Positions 17,809-26,421 of a stretch of DNA of 64,000 bases are shown one piece after another (position 1 is the stretch's first letter; the number at the start of each line of letters is the position of its first letter). Under the pieces are notes generated by a model. The model was not told the origin of the DNA. It saw only the letters and a program-made list of their open reading frames with translations, and did not search any database. Location: NCBI GenBank assembly GCA_004292695.1, contig RDXV01000005.1:1-64000 (forward strand). Reading direction: 5' to 3'. The position numbers were made by a program, and so were the translations under genes. Source of the DNA: Nostocales cyanobacterium. Its GTDB lineage: Bacteria > Cyanobacteriota > Cyanobacteriia > Cyanobacteriales > Nostocaceae.

Positions 17809-18654
17809 ATGGTGCAACCACGCAAACAGTTTGCTCAACATTGGTTGAAAAGTGAAAAAGCCCTGAACGCAATCGTCAAAGCCGCAGACTGTCAACAAGA
17901 TGATAGAATCTTAGAAATTGGTCCAGGTACGGGAATTTTAACTAAGCGTTTATTACCTTTAGTGGATTCTTTATTAGCGGTAGAAATTGACCGTGATTTG
18001 TGTAAATTATTGGTAAAACAACTAGGGGAAAGAGATAATTTTTTACTTTTGCAAGGAGATTTTCTCACCCTTGATGTAGCATCTCAATTAATAGATTTTC
18101 CTAAATTTCAAGATCAAAATAAAGTAGTTGCTAACATTCCCTATAATATAACTGGTCCAATTATTGAAAAGTTGCTGGGAACTATTGCGAAACCGAATCC
18201 AAAGCCTTATGATTCTATTGTGTTACTAATTCAAAAAGAAGTAGCACAAAGATTATATGCTAACCCTGGTTCAAAAACCTTTGGAGCGTTGTCAGTTAGG
18301 GTACAATACTTAGCAGATTGTGAATTAATTTGTACAGTTCCTGCTGGTGCATTTTATCCACCACCAAAGGTTGATTCTGCGGTAGTGAGGTTATCACCTA
18401 AACAGATAGAAATTCCAGCAAATGATCCTAAAAAGTTAGAAAGTTTGGTTAAATTAGGATTTGGGGCAAAGAGAAAGATGTTAAGAAATAACTTACAATC
18501 AGTAATTGATCGGGATCAATTAACTCAATTATTAGAAAAGTTAGATATTAACCCCCAAGTTCGTGCCGAAGATGTAAGTGTACCACAATGGGTATCATTA
18601 ACAAACGAGATGACGGTGAACAGTGGACAGTGGACAGTGAACAGTGAACAGTGA
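17809..18654 (+). CDS. rsmA: 16S rRNA dimethyladenosine transferase RsmA (KsgA)
   Basis: 281 aa. It dimethylates two adjacent adenosines in the 3'-terminal loop of 16S rRNA during 30S maturation. Seen: KQFAQHWL at the start, SAM-binding ILEIGPGTGILT (about 41-52), the catalytic NIPYNITGPI motif (about 107-116), and AFYPPPKVDSAVVRL. The final about 13 residues (TVNSGQWTVNSEQ) are encoded by GTGAACAGTGGACAG-type heptamers and are not expected in the family, so the repeat array has altered the C-terminus. The rsmA-ispE order is common in cyanobacteria. The two genes are separated only by a heptamer array. Confidence 0.95.
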   Translation: MVQPRKQFAQHWLKSEKALNAIVKAADCQQDDRILEIGPGTGILTKRLLPLVDSLLAVEIDRDLCKLLVKQLGERDNFLLLQGDFLTLDVASQLIDFPKFQDQNKVVANIPYNITGPIIEKLLGTIAKPNPKPYDSIVLLIQKEVAQRLYANPGSKTFGALSVRVQYLADCELICTVPAGAFYPPPKVDSAVVRLSPKQIEIPANDPKKLESLVKLGFGAKRKMLRNNLQSVIDRDQLTQLLEKLDINPQVRAEDVSVPQWVSLTNEMTVNSGQWTVNSEQ

Positions 18655-18741
18655 TAACTGATAACTGATAACTGATAACTGATAACTGATAACTGATAAC
18701 TGATAACTGATAACTGATAACTGATAACTGATAACTGATAA
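18613..18741. repeat. GTGAACA/GTGGACA then TGATAAC heptamer array spanning the rsmA-ispE junction
   Basis: Five GTGAACA/GTGGACA-type units encode the end of rsmA and supply its TGA, then about 12 copies of TGATAAC run to within two bases of the ispE ATG. The usual ribosome-binding region of ispE is therefore made entirely of repeat. Confidence 0.95.
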
Positions 18742-18742
18742 T

Positions 18743-19693
18743 ATGCGTTCTTATAGTTTAATTGCACCGGCAAAAATCAATTTATATTTAGAGATTTTAG
18801 GGGATCGCCCTGACGGATATCATGAATTAGCTATGATATTGCAAAGTATTGATTTAGCTGATCAAGTAGATATTCACGCCAACAGTACAGAAGCTATTTC
18901 TATCCATTGTGATCATCCCCAAGTACCCACAGATAAAAGTAACTTAGCATATCGAGCCGCTGCATTAATGGCGCGGGAATTTCCTGAAGTATTTAATAAT
19001 TTTGGCGGTGTTGATATTAGGATTAAAAAACGTATTCCTGTAGCTGCGGGTTTAGCTGGAGGTTCAACAAATGCAGCAGCGGTATTAGTAGGAATAGATT
19101 TACTTTGGGATTTAGGTTTAACAAAATCAGAATTAGAAGAATTAGCAGCAGAATTAGGTTCAGATGTGCCATTTTGTATTTCTGGGGGAACAGTTATTGC
19201 TACCGGTAGAGGTGAAAAACTGTCTCCTTTACAGAGTTTAGATAATATTCATTTAGTGTTAGCAAAATATACAAGTTTAGAAGTTTCTACACCTTGGGCT
19301 TATAAAACCTATCGTCAAGTTTTTGGTAGTAGTTATATTAGAGATACAGAGGATTTATTAGCGCGGGCAAATGCAGTTCATTCTGAAGATGTTGTGAAAG
19401 CTGTATTAAATAAAAGTGCAGTAGAAATTAGTCAAAAGATGCACAATGATTTAGAAAAAGTGGTGTTACCAGCGTATTCTAAAGTATCAGAATTAAGAGA
19501 GTTATTTGCCAGTCAACCGGAAGTTTTAGGAACGATGATGTCAGGTTCTGGACCTTCTGTTTTTGGTATTGTTGAGTCAAAAGCACAAGGAGAAATAGTG
19601 AAGCAAAAAATTAGGGAAGCTATACCCGATAATGATTTAGAATTGTTTGTAACTCAGACTATCACAAGTGGAATTCAAATTGCCCAAAAGTGA
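18743..19693 (+). CDS. ispE: 4-diphosphocytidyl-2-C-methyl-D-erythritol kinase
   Basis: 316 aa GHMP kinase. It phosphorylates CDP-methylerythritol, a step of the MEP isoprenoid pathway that feeds carotenoids, chlorophyll phytyl chains and quinones. Seen: SLIAPAKINLYLEILG at the N-terminus with the substrate Lys, the GHMP phosphate loop PVAAGLAGGSTNAAA (about 97-111), SDVPFCISGG, and GTMMSGSGPSVFG near the C-terminus. Length is normal. The start has no Shine-Dalgarno sequence because TGATAAC repeats fill the space after rsmA. Translation may depend on coupling or leader-independent initiation. Confidence 0.96.
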   Translation: MRSYSLIAPAKINLYLEILGDRPDGYHELAMILQSIDLADQVDIHANSTEAISIHCDHPQVPTDKSNLAYRAAALMAREFPEVFNNFGGVDIRIKKRIPVAAGLAGGSTNAAAVLVGIDLLWDLGLTKSELEELAAELGSDVPFCISGGTVIATGRGEKLSPLQSLDNIHLVLAKYTSLEVSTPWAYKTYRQVFGSSYIRDTEDLLARANAVHSEDVVKAVLNKSAVEISQKMHNDLEKVVLPAYSKVSELRELFASQPEVLGTMMSGSGPSVFGIVESKAQGEIVKQKIREAIPDNDLELFVTQTITSGIQIAQK

Positions 19694-19698
19694 AGATA

Positions 19699-19788
19699 CA
19701 GTTATCAGTTAACAGTTAACAGTTAACAGTTATCAGTTAAAAGTTAACAGTTGAAGAAGGGAATAGGGAATAGGGAATAGGAAAGAAT
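19699..19788. repeat. AGTTAAC/AGTTATC heptamers with CAGTTGAAGAAGGGAA linker and GGGAATA array
   Basis: Mixed AGTTATC and AGTTAAC units lead into the linker CAGTTGAAGAAGGGAA (19748-19763), then GGGAATA units. It has the same module order as parts of the elements at 6.2, 14.0 and 53.6 kb. Confidence 0.85.
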
Positions 19789-19822
19789 TAACCAACTATC
19801 AACTATCAATTACCAATTAATT

Positions 19823-20146
19823 ATGAACAAACCAGAAGTGAAACAAACACAAGAAACTCCTGAACAAGTACCACCAACACCTTTAAGATGTATAACTGGG
19901 GCGGTGATGTCAGGAGGGTTTGCATTTGCAATGTATTCTTTAATGATCGCAATTGCTACTACTTTCGCTAATAAACCCATTCATTCTGATAACCAAATAG
20001 TTCTAAATATTGCTTCTGCGGTGAGAACTTTAGTTGTGGGTGTAGTCGCTCTAGGAACAGGAATATTTGGGATAGTAGCTTTGGGTTTATCAGCGTTAGC
20101 AATACAATTGTTAATCCAACAGTTAACTACTCCTAAGAGTAACTAA
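19823..20146 (+). CDS. DUF3082 family membrane protein
   Basis: 107 aa. After a soluble Pro/Glu/Thr-rich N-terminus there are two hydrophobic helices: GAVMSGGFAFAMYSLMIAIA and the longer Gly/Ala/Val-rich stretch from about 68 to 95. The pattern CITGAVMSGGFAFAMY matches the DUF3082 family found across cyanobacteria, commonly just downstream of ispE as here. Function unknown. It overlaps the convergent response-regulator gene by four bases at the 3' ends. Confidence 0.85.
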   Translation: MNKPEVKQTQETPEQVPPTPLRCITGAVMSGGFAFAMYSLMIAIATTFANKPIHSDNQIVLNIASAVRTLVVGVVALGTGIFGIVALGLSALAIQLLIQQLTTPKSN

Positions 20147-21009
20147 CAAGAAATAGGATAACTTAACTGAGTTTGAGATTTCATAAATTTTCGATTTTTA
20201 CTAGCTGCAAGATGGGGTAGTTGGTTTTTTTGTCTCCACATTTTTGGGGATAATTTCTTGTGGTGTTGACTAAACTGACGGGAAAAATGACAAGTATTTT
20301 GATAGCCTATTTTATGAGCTATTTCTTCAATGCTCAGGTTAGTATTTTTTAGTAAAAAACAAGCAGCAGCTAGACGACGTTTGACTATCCAAGAGTTAAT
20401 ACTTATCCCTGTTTGTAGAGATACTTGATGGGTTAAATAAGCGGGAGAATAACCCATAGCTTCAGCAACATCAGATAGGGTAATTCCTTCCTGGTAGTGA
20501 GTTTCAATGTAGTCAAAAACTTGCTTGAGGTGAGGAATGTTGGGAAAAATTGAATCTGATGTTTTTGGATCTGATAAAGTCAGAGAAACTAAATCAGAGT
20601 TATGAGTGTACCAGTGTCTAAATAGAGACTGTTTTTCTAAGCGAATTTTGATTACTCTGAGTAACTCATTGATAGATATAGGTTTAGTTAAATAATCATC
20701 TGCTCCTAATTCCATTGCTTTTCTCATAGATGCAGTGGTGTTATTTGCAGTAAGAAAAATAAAGGGAATAATTGCGGTAAGGTTTTCTCTACGTAAGTTG
20801 GTTAAAACATCATAACCATCCACATCTGGCATCATTAAATCACAAATAACCAAATCTGGTAAATATTTTTTGGCTTGTAGGATACCAACCTTACCATTTT
20901 CTGCACCTATGACGGTAAAACCTTCTGCTTCTAGTGCTTGTAAAAATAGATGACGACTGAGATCATCATCTTCAATGATCAGGATTTTTTTTGAGAATTG
21001 GTAATTCAT
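20143..21009 (-). CDS. Response regulator with receiver and AraC-type DNA-binding domains
   Basis: 288 aa. The receiver domain (about 6-125) has the acidic pair EDDD, phospho-acceptor Asp in LVICDLMMPDVDGY, a switch Thr in FLTAN, and the conserved Lys in LTKPI. The C-terminus (about 175-275) is an AraC/XylS double helix-turn-helix: GITLSDVAEAMGYSPAYL and LSIEEIAHKIGYQNTCHFSRQF. It should act as a phosphorylation-controlled transcription factor. The gene sits 64 bases downstream of the histidine kinase at 21074-21856 on the same strand, which is its likely partner. Confidence 0.9.
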   Translation of the reverse strand: MNYQFSKKILIIEDDDLSRHLFLQALEAEGFTVIGAENGKVGILQAKKYLPDLVICDLMMPDVDGYDVLTNLRRENLTAIIPFIFLTANNTTASMRKAMELGADDYLTKPISINELLRVIKIRLEKQSLFRHWYTHNSDLVSLTLSDPKTSDSIFPNIPHLKQVFDYIETHYQEGITLSDVAEAMGYSPAYLTHQVSLQTGISINSWIVKRRLAAACFLLKNTNLSIEEIAHKIGYQNTCHFSRQFSQHHKKLSPKMWRQKNQLPHLAASKNRKFMKSQTQLSYPISC

Positions 21010-21073
21010 CTTGTAACCAGTAAAAGTTGTAAAAGATCATTGTTAATAACTGATATTTTTTTATGTTTTAATT

Positions 21074-21856
21074 TTAAGATGTGTTAGATTCTGGATCATT
21101 AATTGATGGAATAACTAAGGTAACTGTTGTTCCTAAACATTCTTTACTCACTAAGTAAATTTTTCCTTGATATAAGTCAACTAAATTTTTAACAATTGAT
21201 AATCCTAGCCCTGAACCAGAGAAATTATTGGTATTTTCACCTCTATAAAAAGGTTGAAATAGTTGTTTTTGATCATTTGCTAAAATTCCAATTCCTTTAT
21301 CTTTGATAGTAAAGGTGATTTGTTGATGTTTACAAGTAATTATTAAATTAACTGTACTATTACTAGGCGAATATTTCAAAGCATTATCTATTAAATTATC
21401 TAATATAGGTTCTAGAATAGGTTGATAAATATGAACCTGTGAATAATTACCTTTGACAGTAATGTTAATCTTTCTATTACCATGAATAATTTGTGTTTTT
21501 TTTATAATATCTTGACAAAATTTTAATAGGTTAACTCTGCTAATTGTTAAGTTAACTTTTCCAGCTTCTATTTGTAGCAATAAGTAAATATTATCTAGGG
21601 TTTTAGTAATTTCTTGTGTGGCTATTTGAATATTTTCTGCACAACTGATAATTATTTCTTGGTTTGATTTATCCAAATTTCTCTGAATCAAACTATTAGA
21701 AAAATAAATAACATTGAGTTGGTTACGCAACTGGTGGCAGATGGTAGCTAAAATTTGTGATGAAACTGTATTTTGTGGTTGTGATAACTCTAAGTTTTTG
21801 GATAACTTGAGTGATGAACAGTTAAGCTGTTTCAACATTATGTTGTCAAAGCTCAT
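21074..21856 (-). CDS. Sensor histidine kinase lacking an N-terminal sensor domain
   Basis: 260 aa. The H-box is ICHQLRNQLNVIYFS with the phospho-acceptor His near residue 40. The ATPase domain has the N-box (NLIDNALKYSP), G1 (IKDKGIGI) and G2 (GSGLGLSIVKNL). Only about 35 residues precede the H-box and no membrane helix is present. The protein is cytosolic and must receive its signal through a partner or its short N-terminus. It lies upstream of the AraC-type response regulator and should be co-transcribed with it. 700 bases of non-coding DNA precede it. Confidence 0.9.
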   Translation of the reverse strand: MSFDNIMLKQLNCSSLKLSKNLELSQPQNTVSSQILATICHQLRNQLNVIYFSNSLIQRNLDKSNQEIIISCAENIQIATQEITKTLDNIYLLLQIEAGKVNLTISRVNLLKFCQDIIKKTQIIHGNRKINITVKGNYSQVHIYQPILEPILDNLIDNALKYSPSNSTVNLIITCKHQQITFTIKDKGIGILANDQKQLFQPFYRGENTNNFSGSGLGLSIVKNLVDLYQGKIYLVSKECLGTTVTLVIPSINDPESNTS

Positions 21857-22573
21857 TTTTATATTAGCCCCTGATAGATTAAAAATAATTGATCCTTAGT
21901 GTGATTTTAAAATTGCAAAAGTTTAGTGTGTTAAATTTGTTAATTTTAATGGTTGATTTGAAAATTTTTCAACAGTTGTAGTGATTCACAAAGTTATGGT
22001 TAAGATCAGTTCCATTTCCTTAGCTAACCAACATATATGGTACATGACGAATTTACTTACAGTCTATATGATTATCTATTGATAATATTTTATAATTTTG
22101 CATTGATCTATCATAGGATGGATTAAACAATATCTAAATGTATCATACATCTTTCCAAAGACATAGTTTGTTAACAATTTTTTGTTAAATATATGCAATC
22201 TTCCTCAAGATAGATAAAGTGTAAATAATTATTGTTTTGATGTATACATAAAATCTCTTAACAATTAATTTTCAAAGGTTATGTTAAGAAATAAAGTATT
22301 GGAAAACTCCAACAGCTAAATAATAGACATATAAATCTAAAAATAAATCATTTATTCTCTAGCTGCCTTTAAGTAAGCTGGATAGTAGAAGTAGGTTATT
22401 AAGTATAGTTACTGCTATATAAACTTAGCTTCTGGCAAAATAAAATCACTATTTCCTCAGCTAGATATTAATTTCAGCATGATTGACTTTGATTAAAATT
22501 GTGCTGATAAATTGATATGTAAAAATTCTGAATTGTGTGGAATTCAGATCATCCATGAATAGGAGTGCATACC
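21857..22573. other. 717-base intergenic region between the two-component pair and the hetP-like gene
   Basis: Very AT-rich, no ORF above noise, and no tandem heptamer array, which sets it apart from most other gaps here. It must carry divergent promoters. A clear AGGAG (22561-22565) at its right end serves the hetP-like gene. Confidence 0.55.
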
Positions 22574-22852
22574 ATGAGTCAAAATATCACTGATGTTAAA
22601 CCTAAGATTAACAAGAAAATTAATACCGAGCAGATAGAACAAATTATTAAGGCGATTATTGCTGGAAAATATTCTTGGGCTTGTGTTTTGTTATTACGTT
22701 TTTCTGGACTAAATCCTATTGATTACATACCCTATCGTACTTATATCAGATTGCTTAAAAATAACTGTTTAGGTGGAAATTATCAGGAAAAAGAAGATAG
22801 TAAAAAAGAAGAAATAAGTTTTAATTTGAAATCTAGATGGGTAAGATTTTGA
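22574..22852 (+). CDS. HetP-family protein
   Basis: 92 aa from the ATG at 22574, eight bases after AGGAG; a GTG at 22565 lies inside that site and is not the start. The core resembles HetP and its paralogs in Anabaena, which influence commitment to heterocyst differentiation: [40 protein letters not shown] and TYIRLLKNN. The C-terminus is Lys/Glu-rich and differs from the core family. It may be the main HetP or one of the paralogs; the sequence alone does not decide. It has its own leader and stands 174 bases before the TrpC-like gene. Confidence 0.85.
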   Translation: MSQNITDVKPKINKKINTEQIEQIIKAIIAGKYSWACVLLLRFSGLNPIDYIPYRTYIRLLKNNCLGGNYQEKEDSKKEEISFNLKSRWVRF

Positions 22853-23026
22853 ATATCTAGTGAAAAATTAATTCTAGGATATTGGGCATTTATTTTTTAA
22901 GATTAAAATGCCCCTTTAAGCGGTAAATTATCAATATATACAGGGATTTACAGGGATATTTTTACCGCTAAATTTAAGGAAGATGGGAATTTCTGAGAAC
23001 TTAATTATTAGCTATTCAATGGGAAT

Positions 23027-23902
23027 ATGATGTATTCAATGCTTATGTCTAATAGCTCTTCACAATCAATTCTGAAAGAGATTGTCTGGCAGAAAAAAAT
23101 TGAAGTTGCTCAAATTCAACAGGAAATGTCTATTGCATCTTTGCAACGTCAATTAACTGCTGCTCCTACTGTGAGGGATTTTTTTACTGCTATACAGCAG
23201 AGTTTTTATAAACCAGGTGTAATTGCAGAAGTGAAGAAAGTCATTTCTCCTCATGATGGGGTGATATTAAATTATGATTTTGATCCTTTGGCGATCGCAA
23301 AATCATATCAGCTTGGTGGAGCGACTTGTATATCTGTGGTGACTGATCAAAAGTTTTTTCAAGGTGGTTTTGATCATTTGCGTATAATTCGTCATCGTAT
23401 TAGCGTACCACTTTTATGTAAAGACTTTATTATTGATCCTTGCCAAGTTTACTTAGCAAGATCCGCCGGTGCAGATGCTGTTTTATTAATAGCTGCAATT
23501 TTGACAGATGCAGAAATAAGCAATTTATTGAAAGTAATTCACTATTTAGGAATGAATGCTGTAATTGAAGTGCATAATTTAAGTGAATTAGATCGGGTAC
23601 TCAAATTAGAAGATGTCAGGATTATATCTATTAATAACCACAGTTTAGTAGATTTTACAGTTAATCTGAGTACCACTCAGCAATTAATAGCAGCTAGGAG
23701 ATTACAGTTACAAAATTTAGGTATTTTAGTCATTAGTGAATCAGGAATTGAAACCCCTGCGGATATTTCTAGAATGGATGAAGCGGGTGTTGCGGCTGTT
23801 TTAATGTCAGAGGTTTTATTACAAGATCAAAATTTAGAACTGGCTGTAAAAAACGCACTCAAGCATAAAATTTATAGCTACAGGGATGTCATGAAAAAAT
23901 AA
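23027..23902 (+). CDS. Indole-3-glycerol-phosphate synthase paralog (TrpC-like)
   Basis: 291 aa TIM-barrel. Catalytic residues of the family can be placed: Glu/Lys in VIAEVKK, Lys in LLCKDFI, Glu in AVIEVHN, Asn in SINNHS and Ser in VISESGI. Two usual phosphate or substrate contacts are changed: the SPSxG loop after AEVKK reads VISPHDG, and the Arg after INN is His. No other tryptophan genes are near. It could be a second TrpC with altered substrate or reduced activity. Several ATGs (23027, 23030, 23039, 23045) are possible starts. A gene named trpC elsewhere in the genome is expected. Confidence 0.75.
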   Translation: MMYSMLMSNSSSQSILKEIVWQKKIEVAQIQQEMSIASLQRQLTAAPTVRDFFTAIQQSFYKPGVIAEVKKVISPHDGVILNYDFDPLAIAKSYQLGGATCISVVTDQKFFQGGFDHLRIIRHRISVPLLCKDFIIDPCQVYLARSAGADAVLLIAAILTDAEISNLLKVIHYLGMNAVIEVHNLSELDRVLKLEDVRIISINNHSLVDFTVNLSTTQQLIAARRLQLQNLGILVISESGIETPADISRMDEAGVAAVLMSEVLLQDQNLELAVKNALKHKIYSYRDVMKK

Positions 23903-24183
23903 TTGTAGATTGTTAATGTTCAGATATAAACTGTACATTAAAAGTAGTCAGCTATCTAAATAAAACTTCATCATTTATGGCGTGCTAATTATCTAATTTT
24001 TTATTTTTTGATAGAGAATTTACGCGCTATTTTCAGAAGTTAAAATTCTGGCTGACTACATCTAATACTACTCACAATTTAGCTCAGTTTATTGTTGTAC
24101 AATCTCCTACTTTTGATGTTTATTTCCTGCTCAGATAGGAGTTGTATAATATTCACTACATTGGCAAAATTAGGGATGTAAAA

Positions 24184-24687
24184 TTAGGGAAGTTCACCGC
24201 GAGATTTTAATTTTTCTATAGCTCTTTCGGCTGCTTCTTTGCCATATTTAATGCCAATTTGTGTAGAATCTTTTGTAAGTTGTGGCAGTACATTGAGAGT
24301 TTTCTTACCCAGAGGAGTTTGATAAAAAGCAATCATACCTTTAATCTCCTCATCGGTAAAATACTTGTCATATAAAGGGATATATTCATTAAATATATCA
24401 TCCGGTTTAATTTCCGCTATAAAGGCTTTCCAGAAATTTGCAGGTAAATTCGGGTATTGAGATTTCATGGTGCTGAACATATCATTCAACATCTGTTGAG
24501 TCATAGCTTTTGCACCTGTAATTTCTAGTAATTTTTTGATATTGTTAATTTTCTCAGTTTTGTTAGCATTAGCGATAAGTTCCTGTTTATGAATAGAAGT
24601 TTGCGGTGATGTTTGAGCAAAAGCCGGTGGGTTGATATTTGCTGTCAGTGAAATTAGCACCGCTGAAATTAAGAATTGTGTTTTCAT
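24184..24687 (-). CDS. Secreted DUF2059 family protein
   Basis: 167 aa from the ATG at 24687; an upstream ATG at 24705 would spoil the signal peptide. The start MKTQFLISAVLISL leads to PAFAQ, a typical signal peptidase site. The mature part is helical and matches DUF2059: KLLEITGAKAMTQQML, an amphipathic middle, then YTFDEEIKGMI-like text (YFTDEEIKGMIAFYQTPLG) near residue 125. DUF2059 proteins are periplasmic in proteobacteria and cyanobacteria, role unknown. No operon partner is visible. Confidence 0.85.
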   Translation of the reverse strand: MKTQFLISAVLISLTANINPPAFAQTSPQTSIHKQELIANANKTEKINNIKKLLEITGAKAMTQQMLNDMFSTMKSQYPNLPANFWKAFIAEIKPDDIFNEYIPLYDKYFTDEEIKGMIAFYQTPLGKKTLNVLPQLTKDSTQIGIKYGKEAAERAIEKLKSRGELP

Positions 24688-24810
24688 AACTGTTGATTTC
24701 CACAAGTGTTAGATTTTCAAACCTGTACTCATGATAACCTACATTTATGTAAAAATCACTAAGTCCATACTTTCAGAAGTATAAAATACGTTACTTATAG
24801 TTACTGATAA

Positions 24811-26325
24811 TTACTTATAGTTTTGTATCCACACAGATTTTACCGCTGACTGTTGAAGTTGACTATAATCTTTAATCACCTTTAAACTGCCCAAACTAGA
24901 ATCAACACAACCACTAATTACACCCCCTAATAAGGGAATTTGTTGTAAATATTCTAAAGCTGGTTTTGTGATTAATTCACCAGCCATTAAAATGGGAATA
25001 CCGGGGGGATAAGGACAGACATTTTCTGCACAAATTCTATTTAATGTTTTTTCTAGGGGAAGAGTTTCCGTATCAGCAAAAAAAGCCTCACGGGGCGAAA
25101 GGCATAAAGTATTTCTAATCATAGCAATATTGCCATATTTATATATATCATGCTGATTGGTCAATTTGGGACTTTGAGATAAATTCTGTAAGCCTGTAAT
25201 CAATGATTCTATATCCGATTTATTGTTACCCAAGCTAATAATAAAAATCAGATTTTGCAAAGATGAAAATTCTGGTGTTAACCCATTTTCATTAATAAAA
25301 TCCTCTGCCGCAAAACCTGTAATTCCCAACTGAGAGACATTCACAGTTAACCTAGTTTTATCCAAATCAAAAAAGCTACTATCTTTATTTTCAGGAATAT
25401 CTAAAACCGATAAACCAGGAATTTTATTAATTTTCCGGCGTGCTGCACTTGCTAAATATAAAGTTTCCAACATTAAACTTTCCCCATTCATCGCCATTTG
25501 GTGTCGTGCAGCATCAAGGGAAGCTAAAAGTACAAAACTCGGACTTGTAGATTGAACTAATTGTAATGCTTTATTTAATCTATCAATATTAATTCTTTCC
25601 CCTTGTAAATGTAACATAGAGGATTGAGTCATTGATCCCAATGTTTTATGAATAGATTGTATGGTAATATCAGCACCTGCGGCTAAAGCTGAGGTAGGTA
25701 AATGGGGATGAAAATGAAAATGTGCGCCATGTGCTTCATCTACAATTAGAGGAATATTATATTGATGAGTAACTTGGGCAATACTTTTTAAATCGCCGCA
25801 CACACCGTAATAAGTAGGATGAACCATTAACACAGCTTTAGCATCAGGATGTTGAGATAAAGTTAACTGTAAATCCTCTAATTTGATACTGTGGGCAATA
25901 TCTAAATTATCATCATATTCAGGATAAATAAAAATAGGAATTGCCCCAGAAAGCACTAAACCAGAAATTACAGAACTATGAATATTGCGTGGTAAAATAA
26001 TTTTATCCCCCATGCTACAAGTAGCCATAATTGCGGCTTCAATACCACAGGTAGAACCATTAATTAAAAAATAAGTTTTTTCTGCTCCAAAAGCATCGGC
26101 GGCTAATTCCTGTGCCTGTAAAATTGCACTTTCTGGTGTGAATAAATTATCTAATTCTGCTAATTCTGTTAAATCAGCTTTAAAGACATTTTCACCCAGC
26201 AAATCAGTTAAAATTGGGGAAATTCCCGCACCGCGTTTATGTCCAGGGGTGTAAAATGGGGTGTGGGTCCGAGAAATGGAAGTTTTGAGAGCATCAATGA
26301 GGGGGGTTTGATTTTGGTAGAGCAT
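24811..26325 (-). CDS. Orn/Lys/Arg decarboxylase family PLP enzyme
   Basis: 504 aa, the short Gram-positive/cyanobacterial form without the N-terminal wing domain. Seen: the substrate-loop motif TPGHKRG (about 23-29), STCGIEAAIMA, the cofactor Asp in VDEAHGAHF, the PLP lysine in SIHKTLGSMTQSSMLH (about 225), and a C-terminal domain with CPYPPGIP. It would decarboxylate arginine, lysine or ornithine to start polyamine synthesis; arginine is the usual cyanobacterial substrate, but the sequence does not prove it. It is transcribed away from the DUF262 gene. Confidence 0.88.
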   Translation of the reverse strand: MLYQNQTPLIDALKTSISRTHTPFYTPGHKRGAGISPILTDLLGENVFKADLTELAELDNLFTPESAILQAQELAADAFGAEKTYFLINGSTCGIEAAIMATCSMGDKIILPRNIHSSVISGLVLSGAIPIFIYPEYDDNLDIAHSIKLEDLQLTLSQHPDAKAVLMVHPTYYGVCGDLKSIAQVTHQYNIPLIVDEAHGAHFHFHPHLPTSALAAGADITIQSIHKTLGSMTQSSMLHLQGERINIDRLNKALQLVQSTSPSFVLLASLDAARHQMAMNGESLMLETLYLASAARRKINKIPGLSVLDIPENKDSSFFDLDKTRLTVNVSQLGITGFAAEDFINENGLTPEFSSLQNLIFIISLGNNKSDIESLITGLQNLSQSPKLTNQHDIYKYGNIAMIRNTLCLSPREAFFADTETLPLEKTLNRICAENVCPYPPGIPILMAGELITKPALEYLQQIPLLGGVISGCVDSSLGSLKVIKDYSQLQQSAVKSVWIQNYK

Positions 26326-26421
26326 TTTTGGTTTAATTTAGAGGTTAGAGCTTGATGTAAAAATTGATAAATTATCGCATATAATTAACTAATAAGCTAT
26401 ATTATGTTCTGATTAAACTCT

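Noticed and set aside
18525-18773. Minus-strand ORF across rsmA-ispE
   Set aside because: It is a repeat-driven open frame antisense to two well-supported genes.
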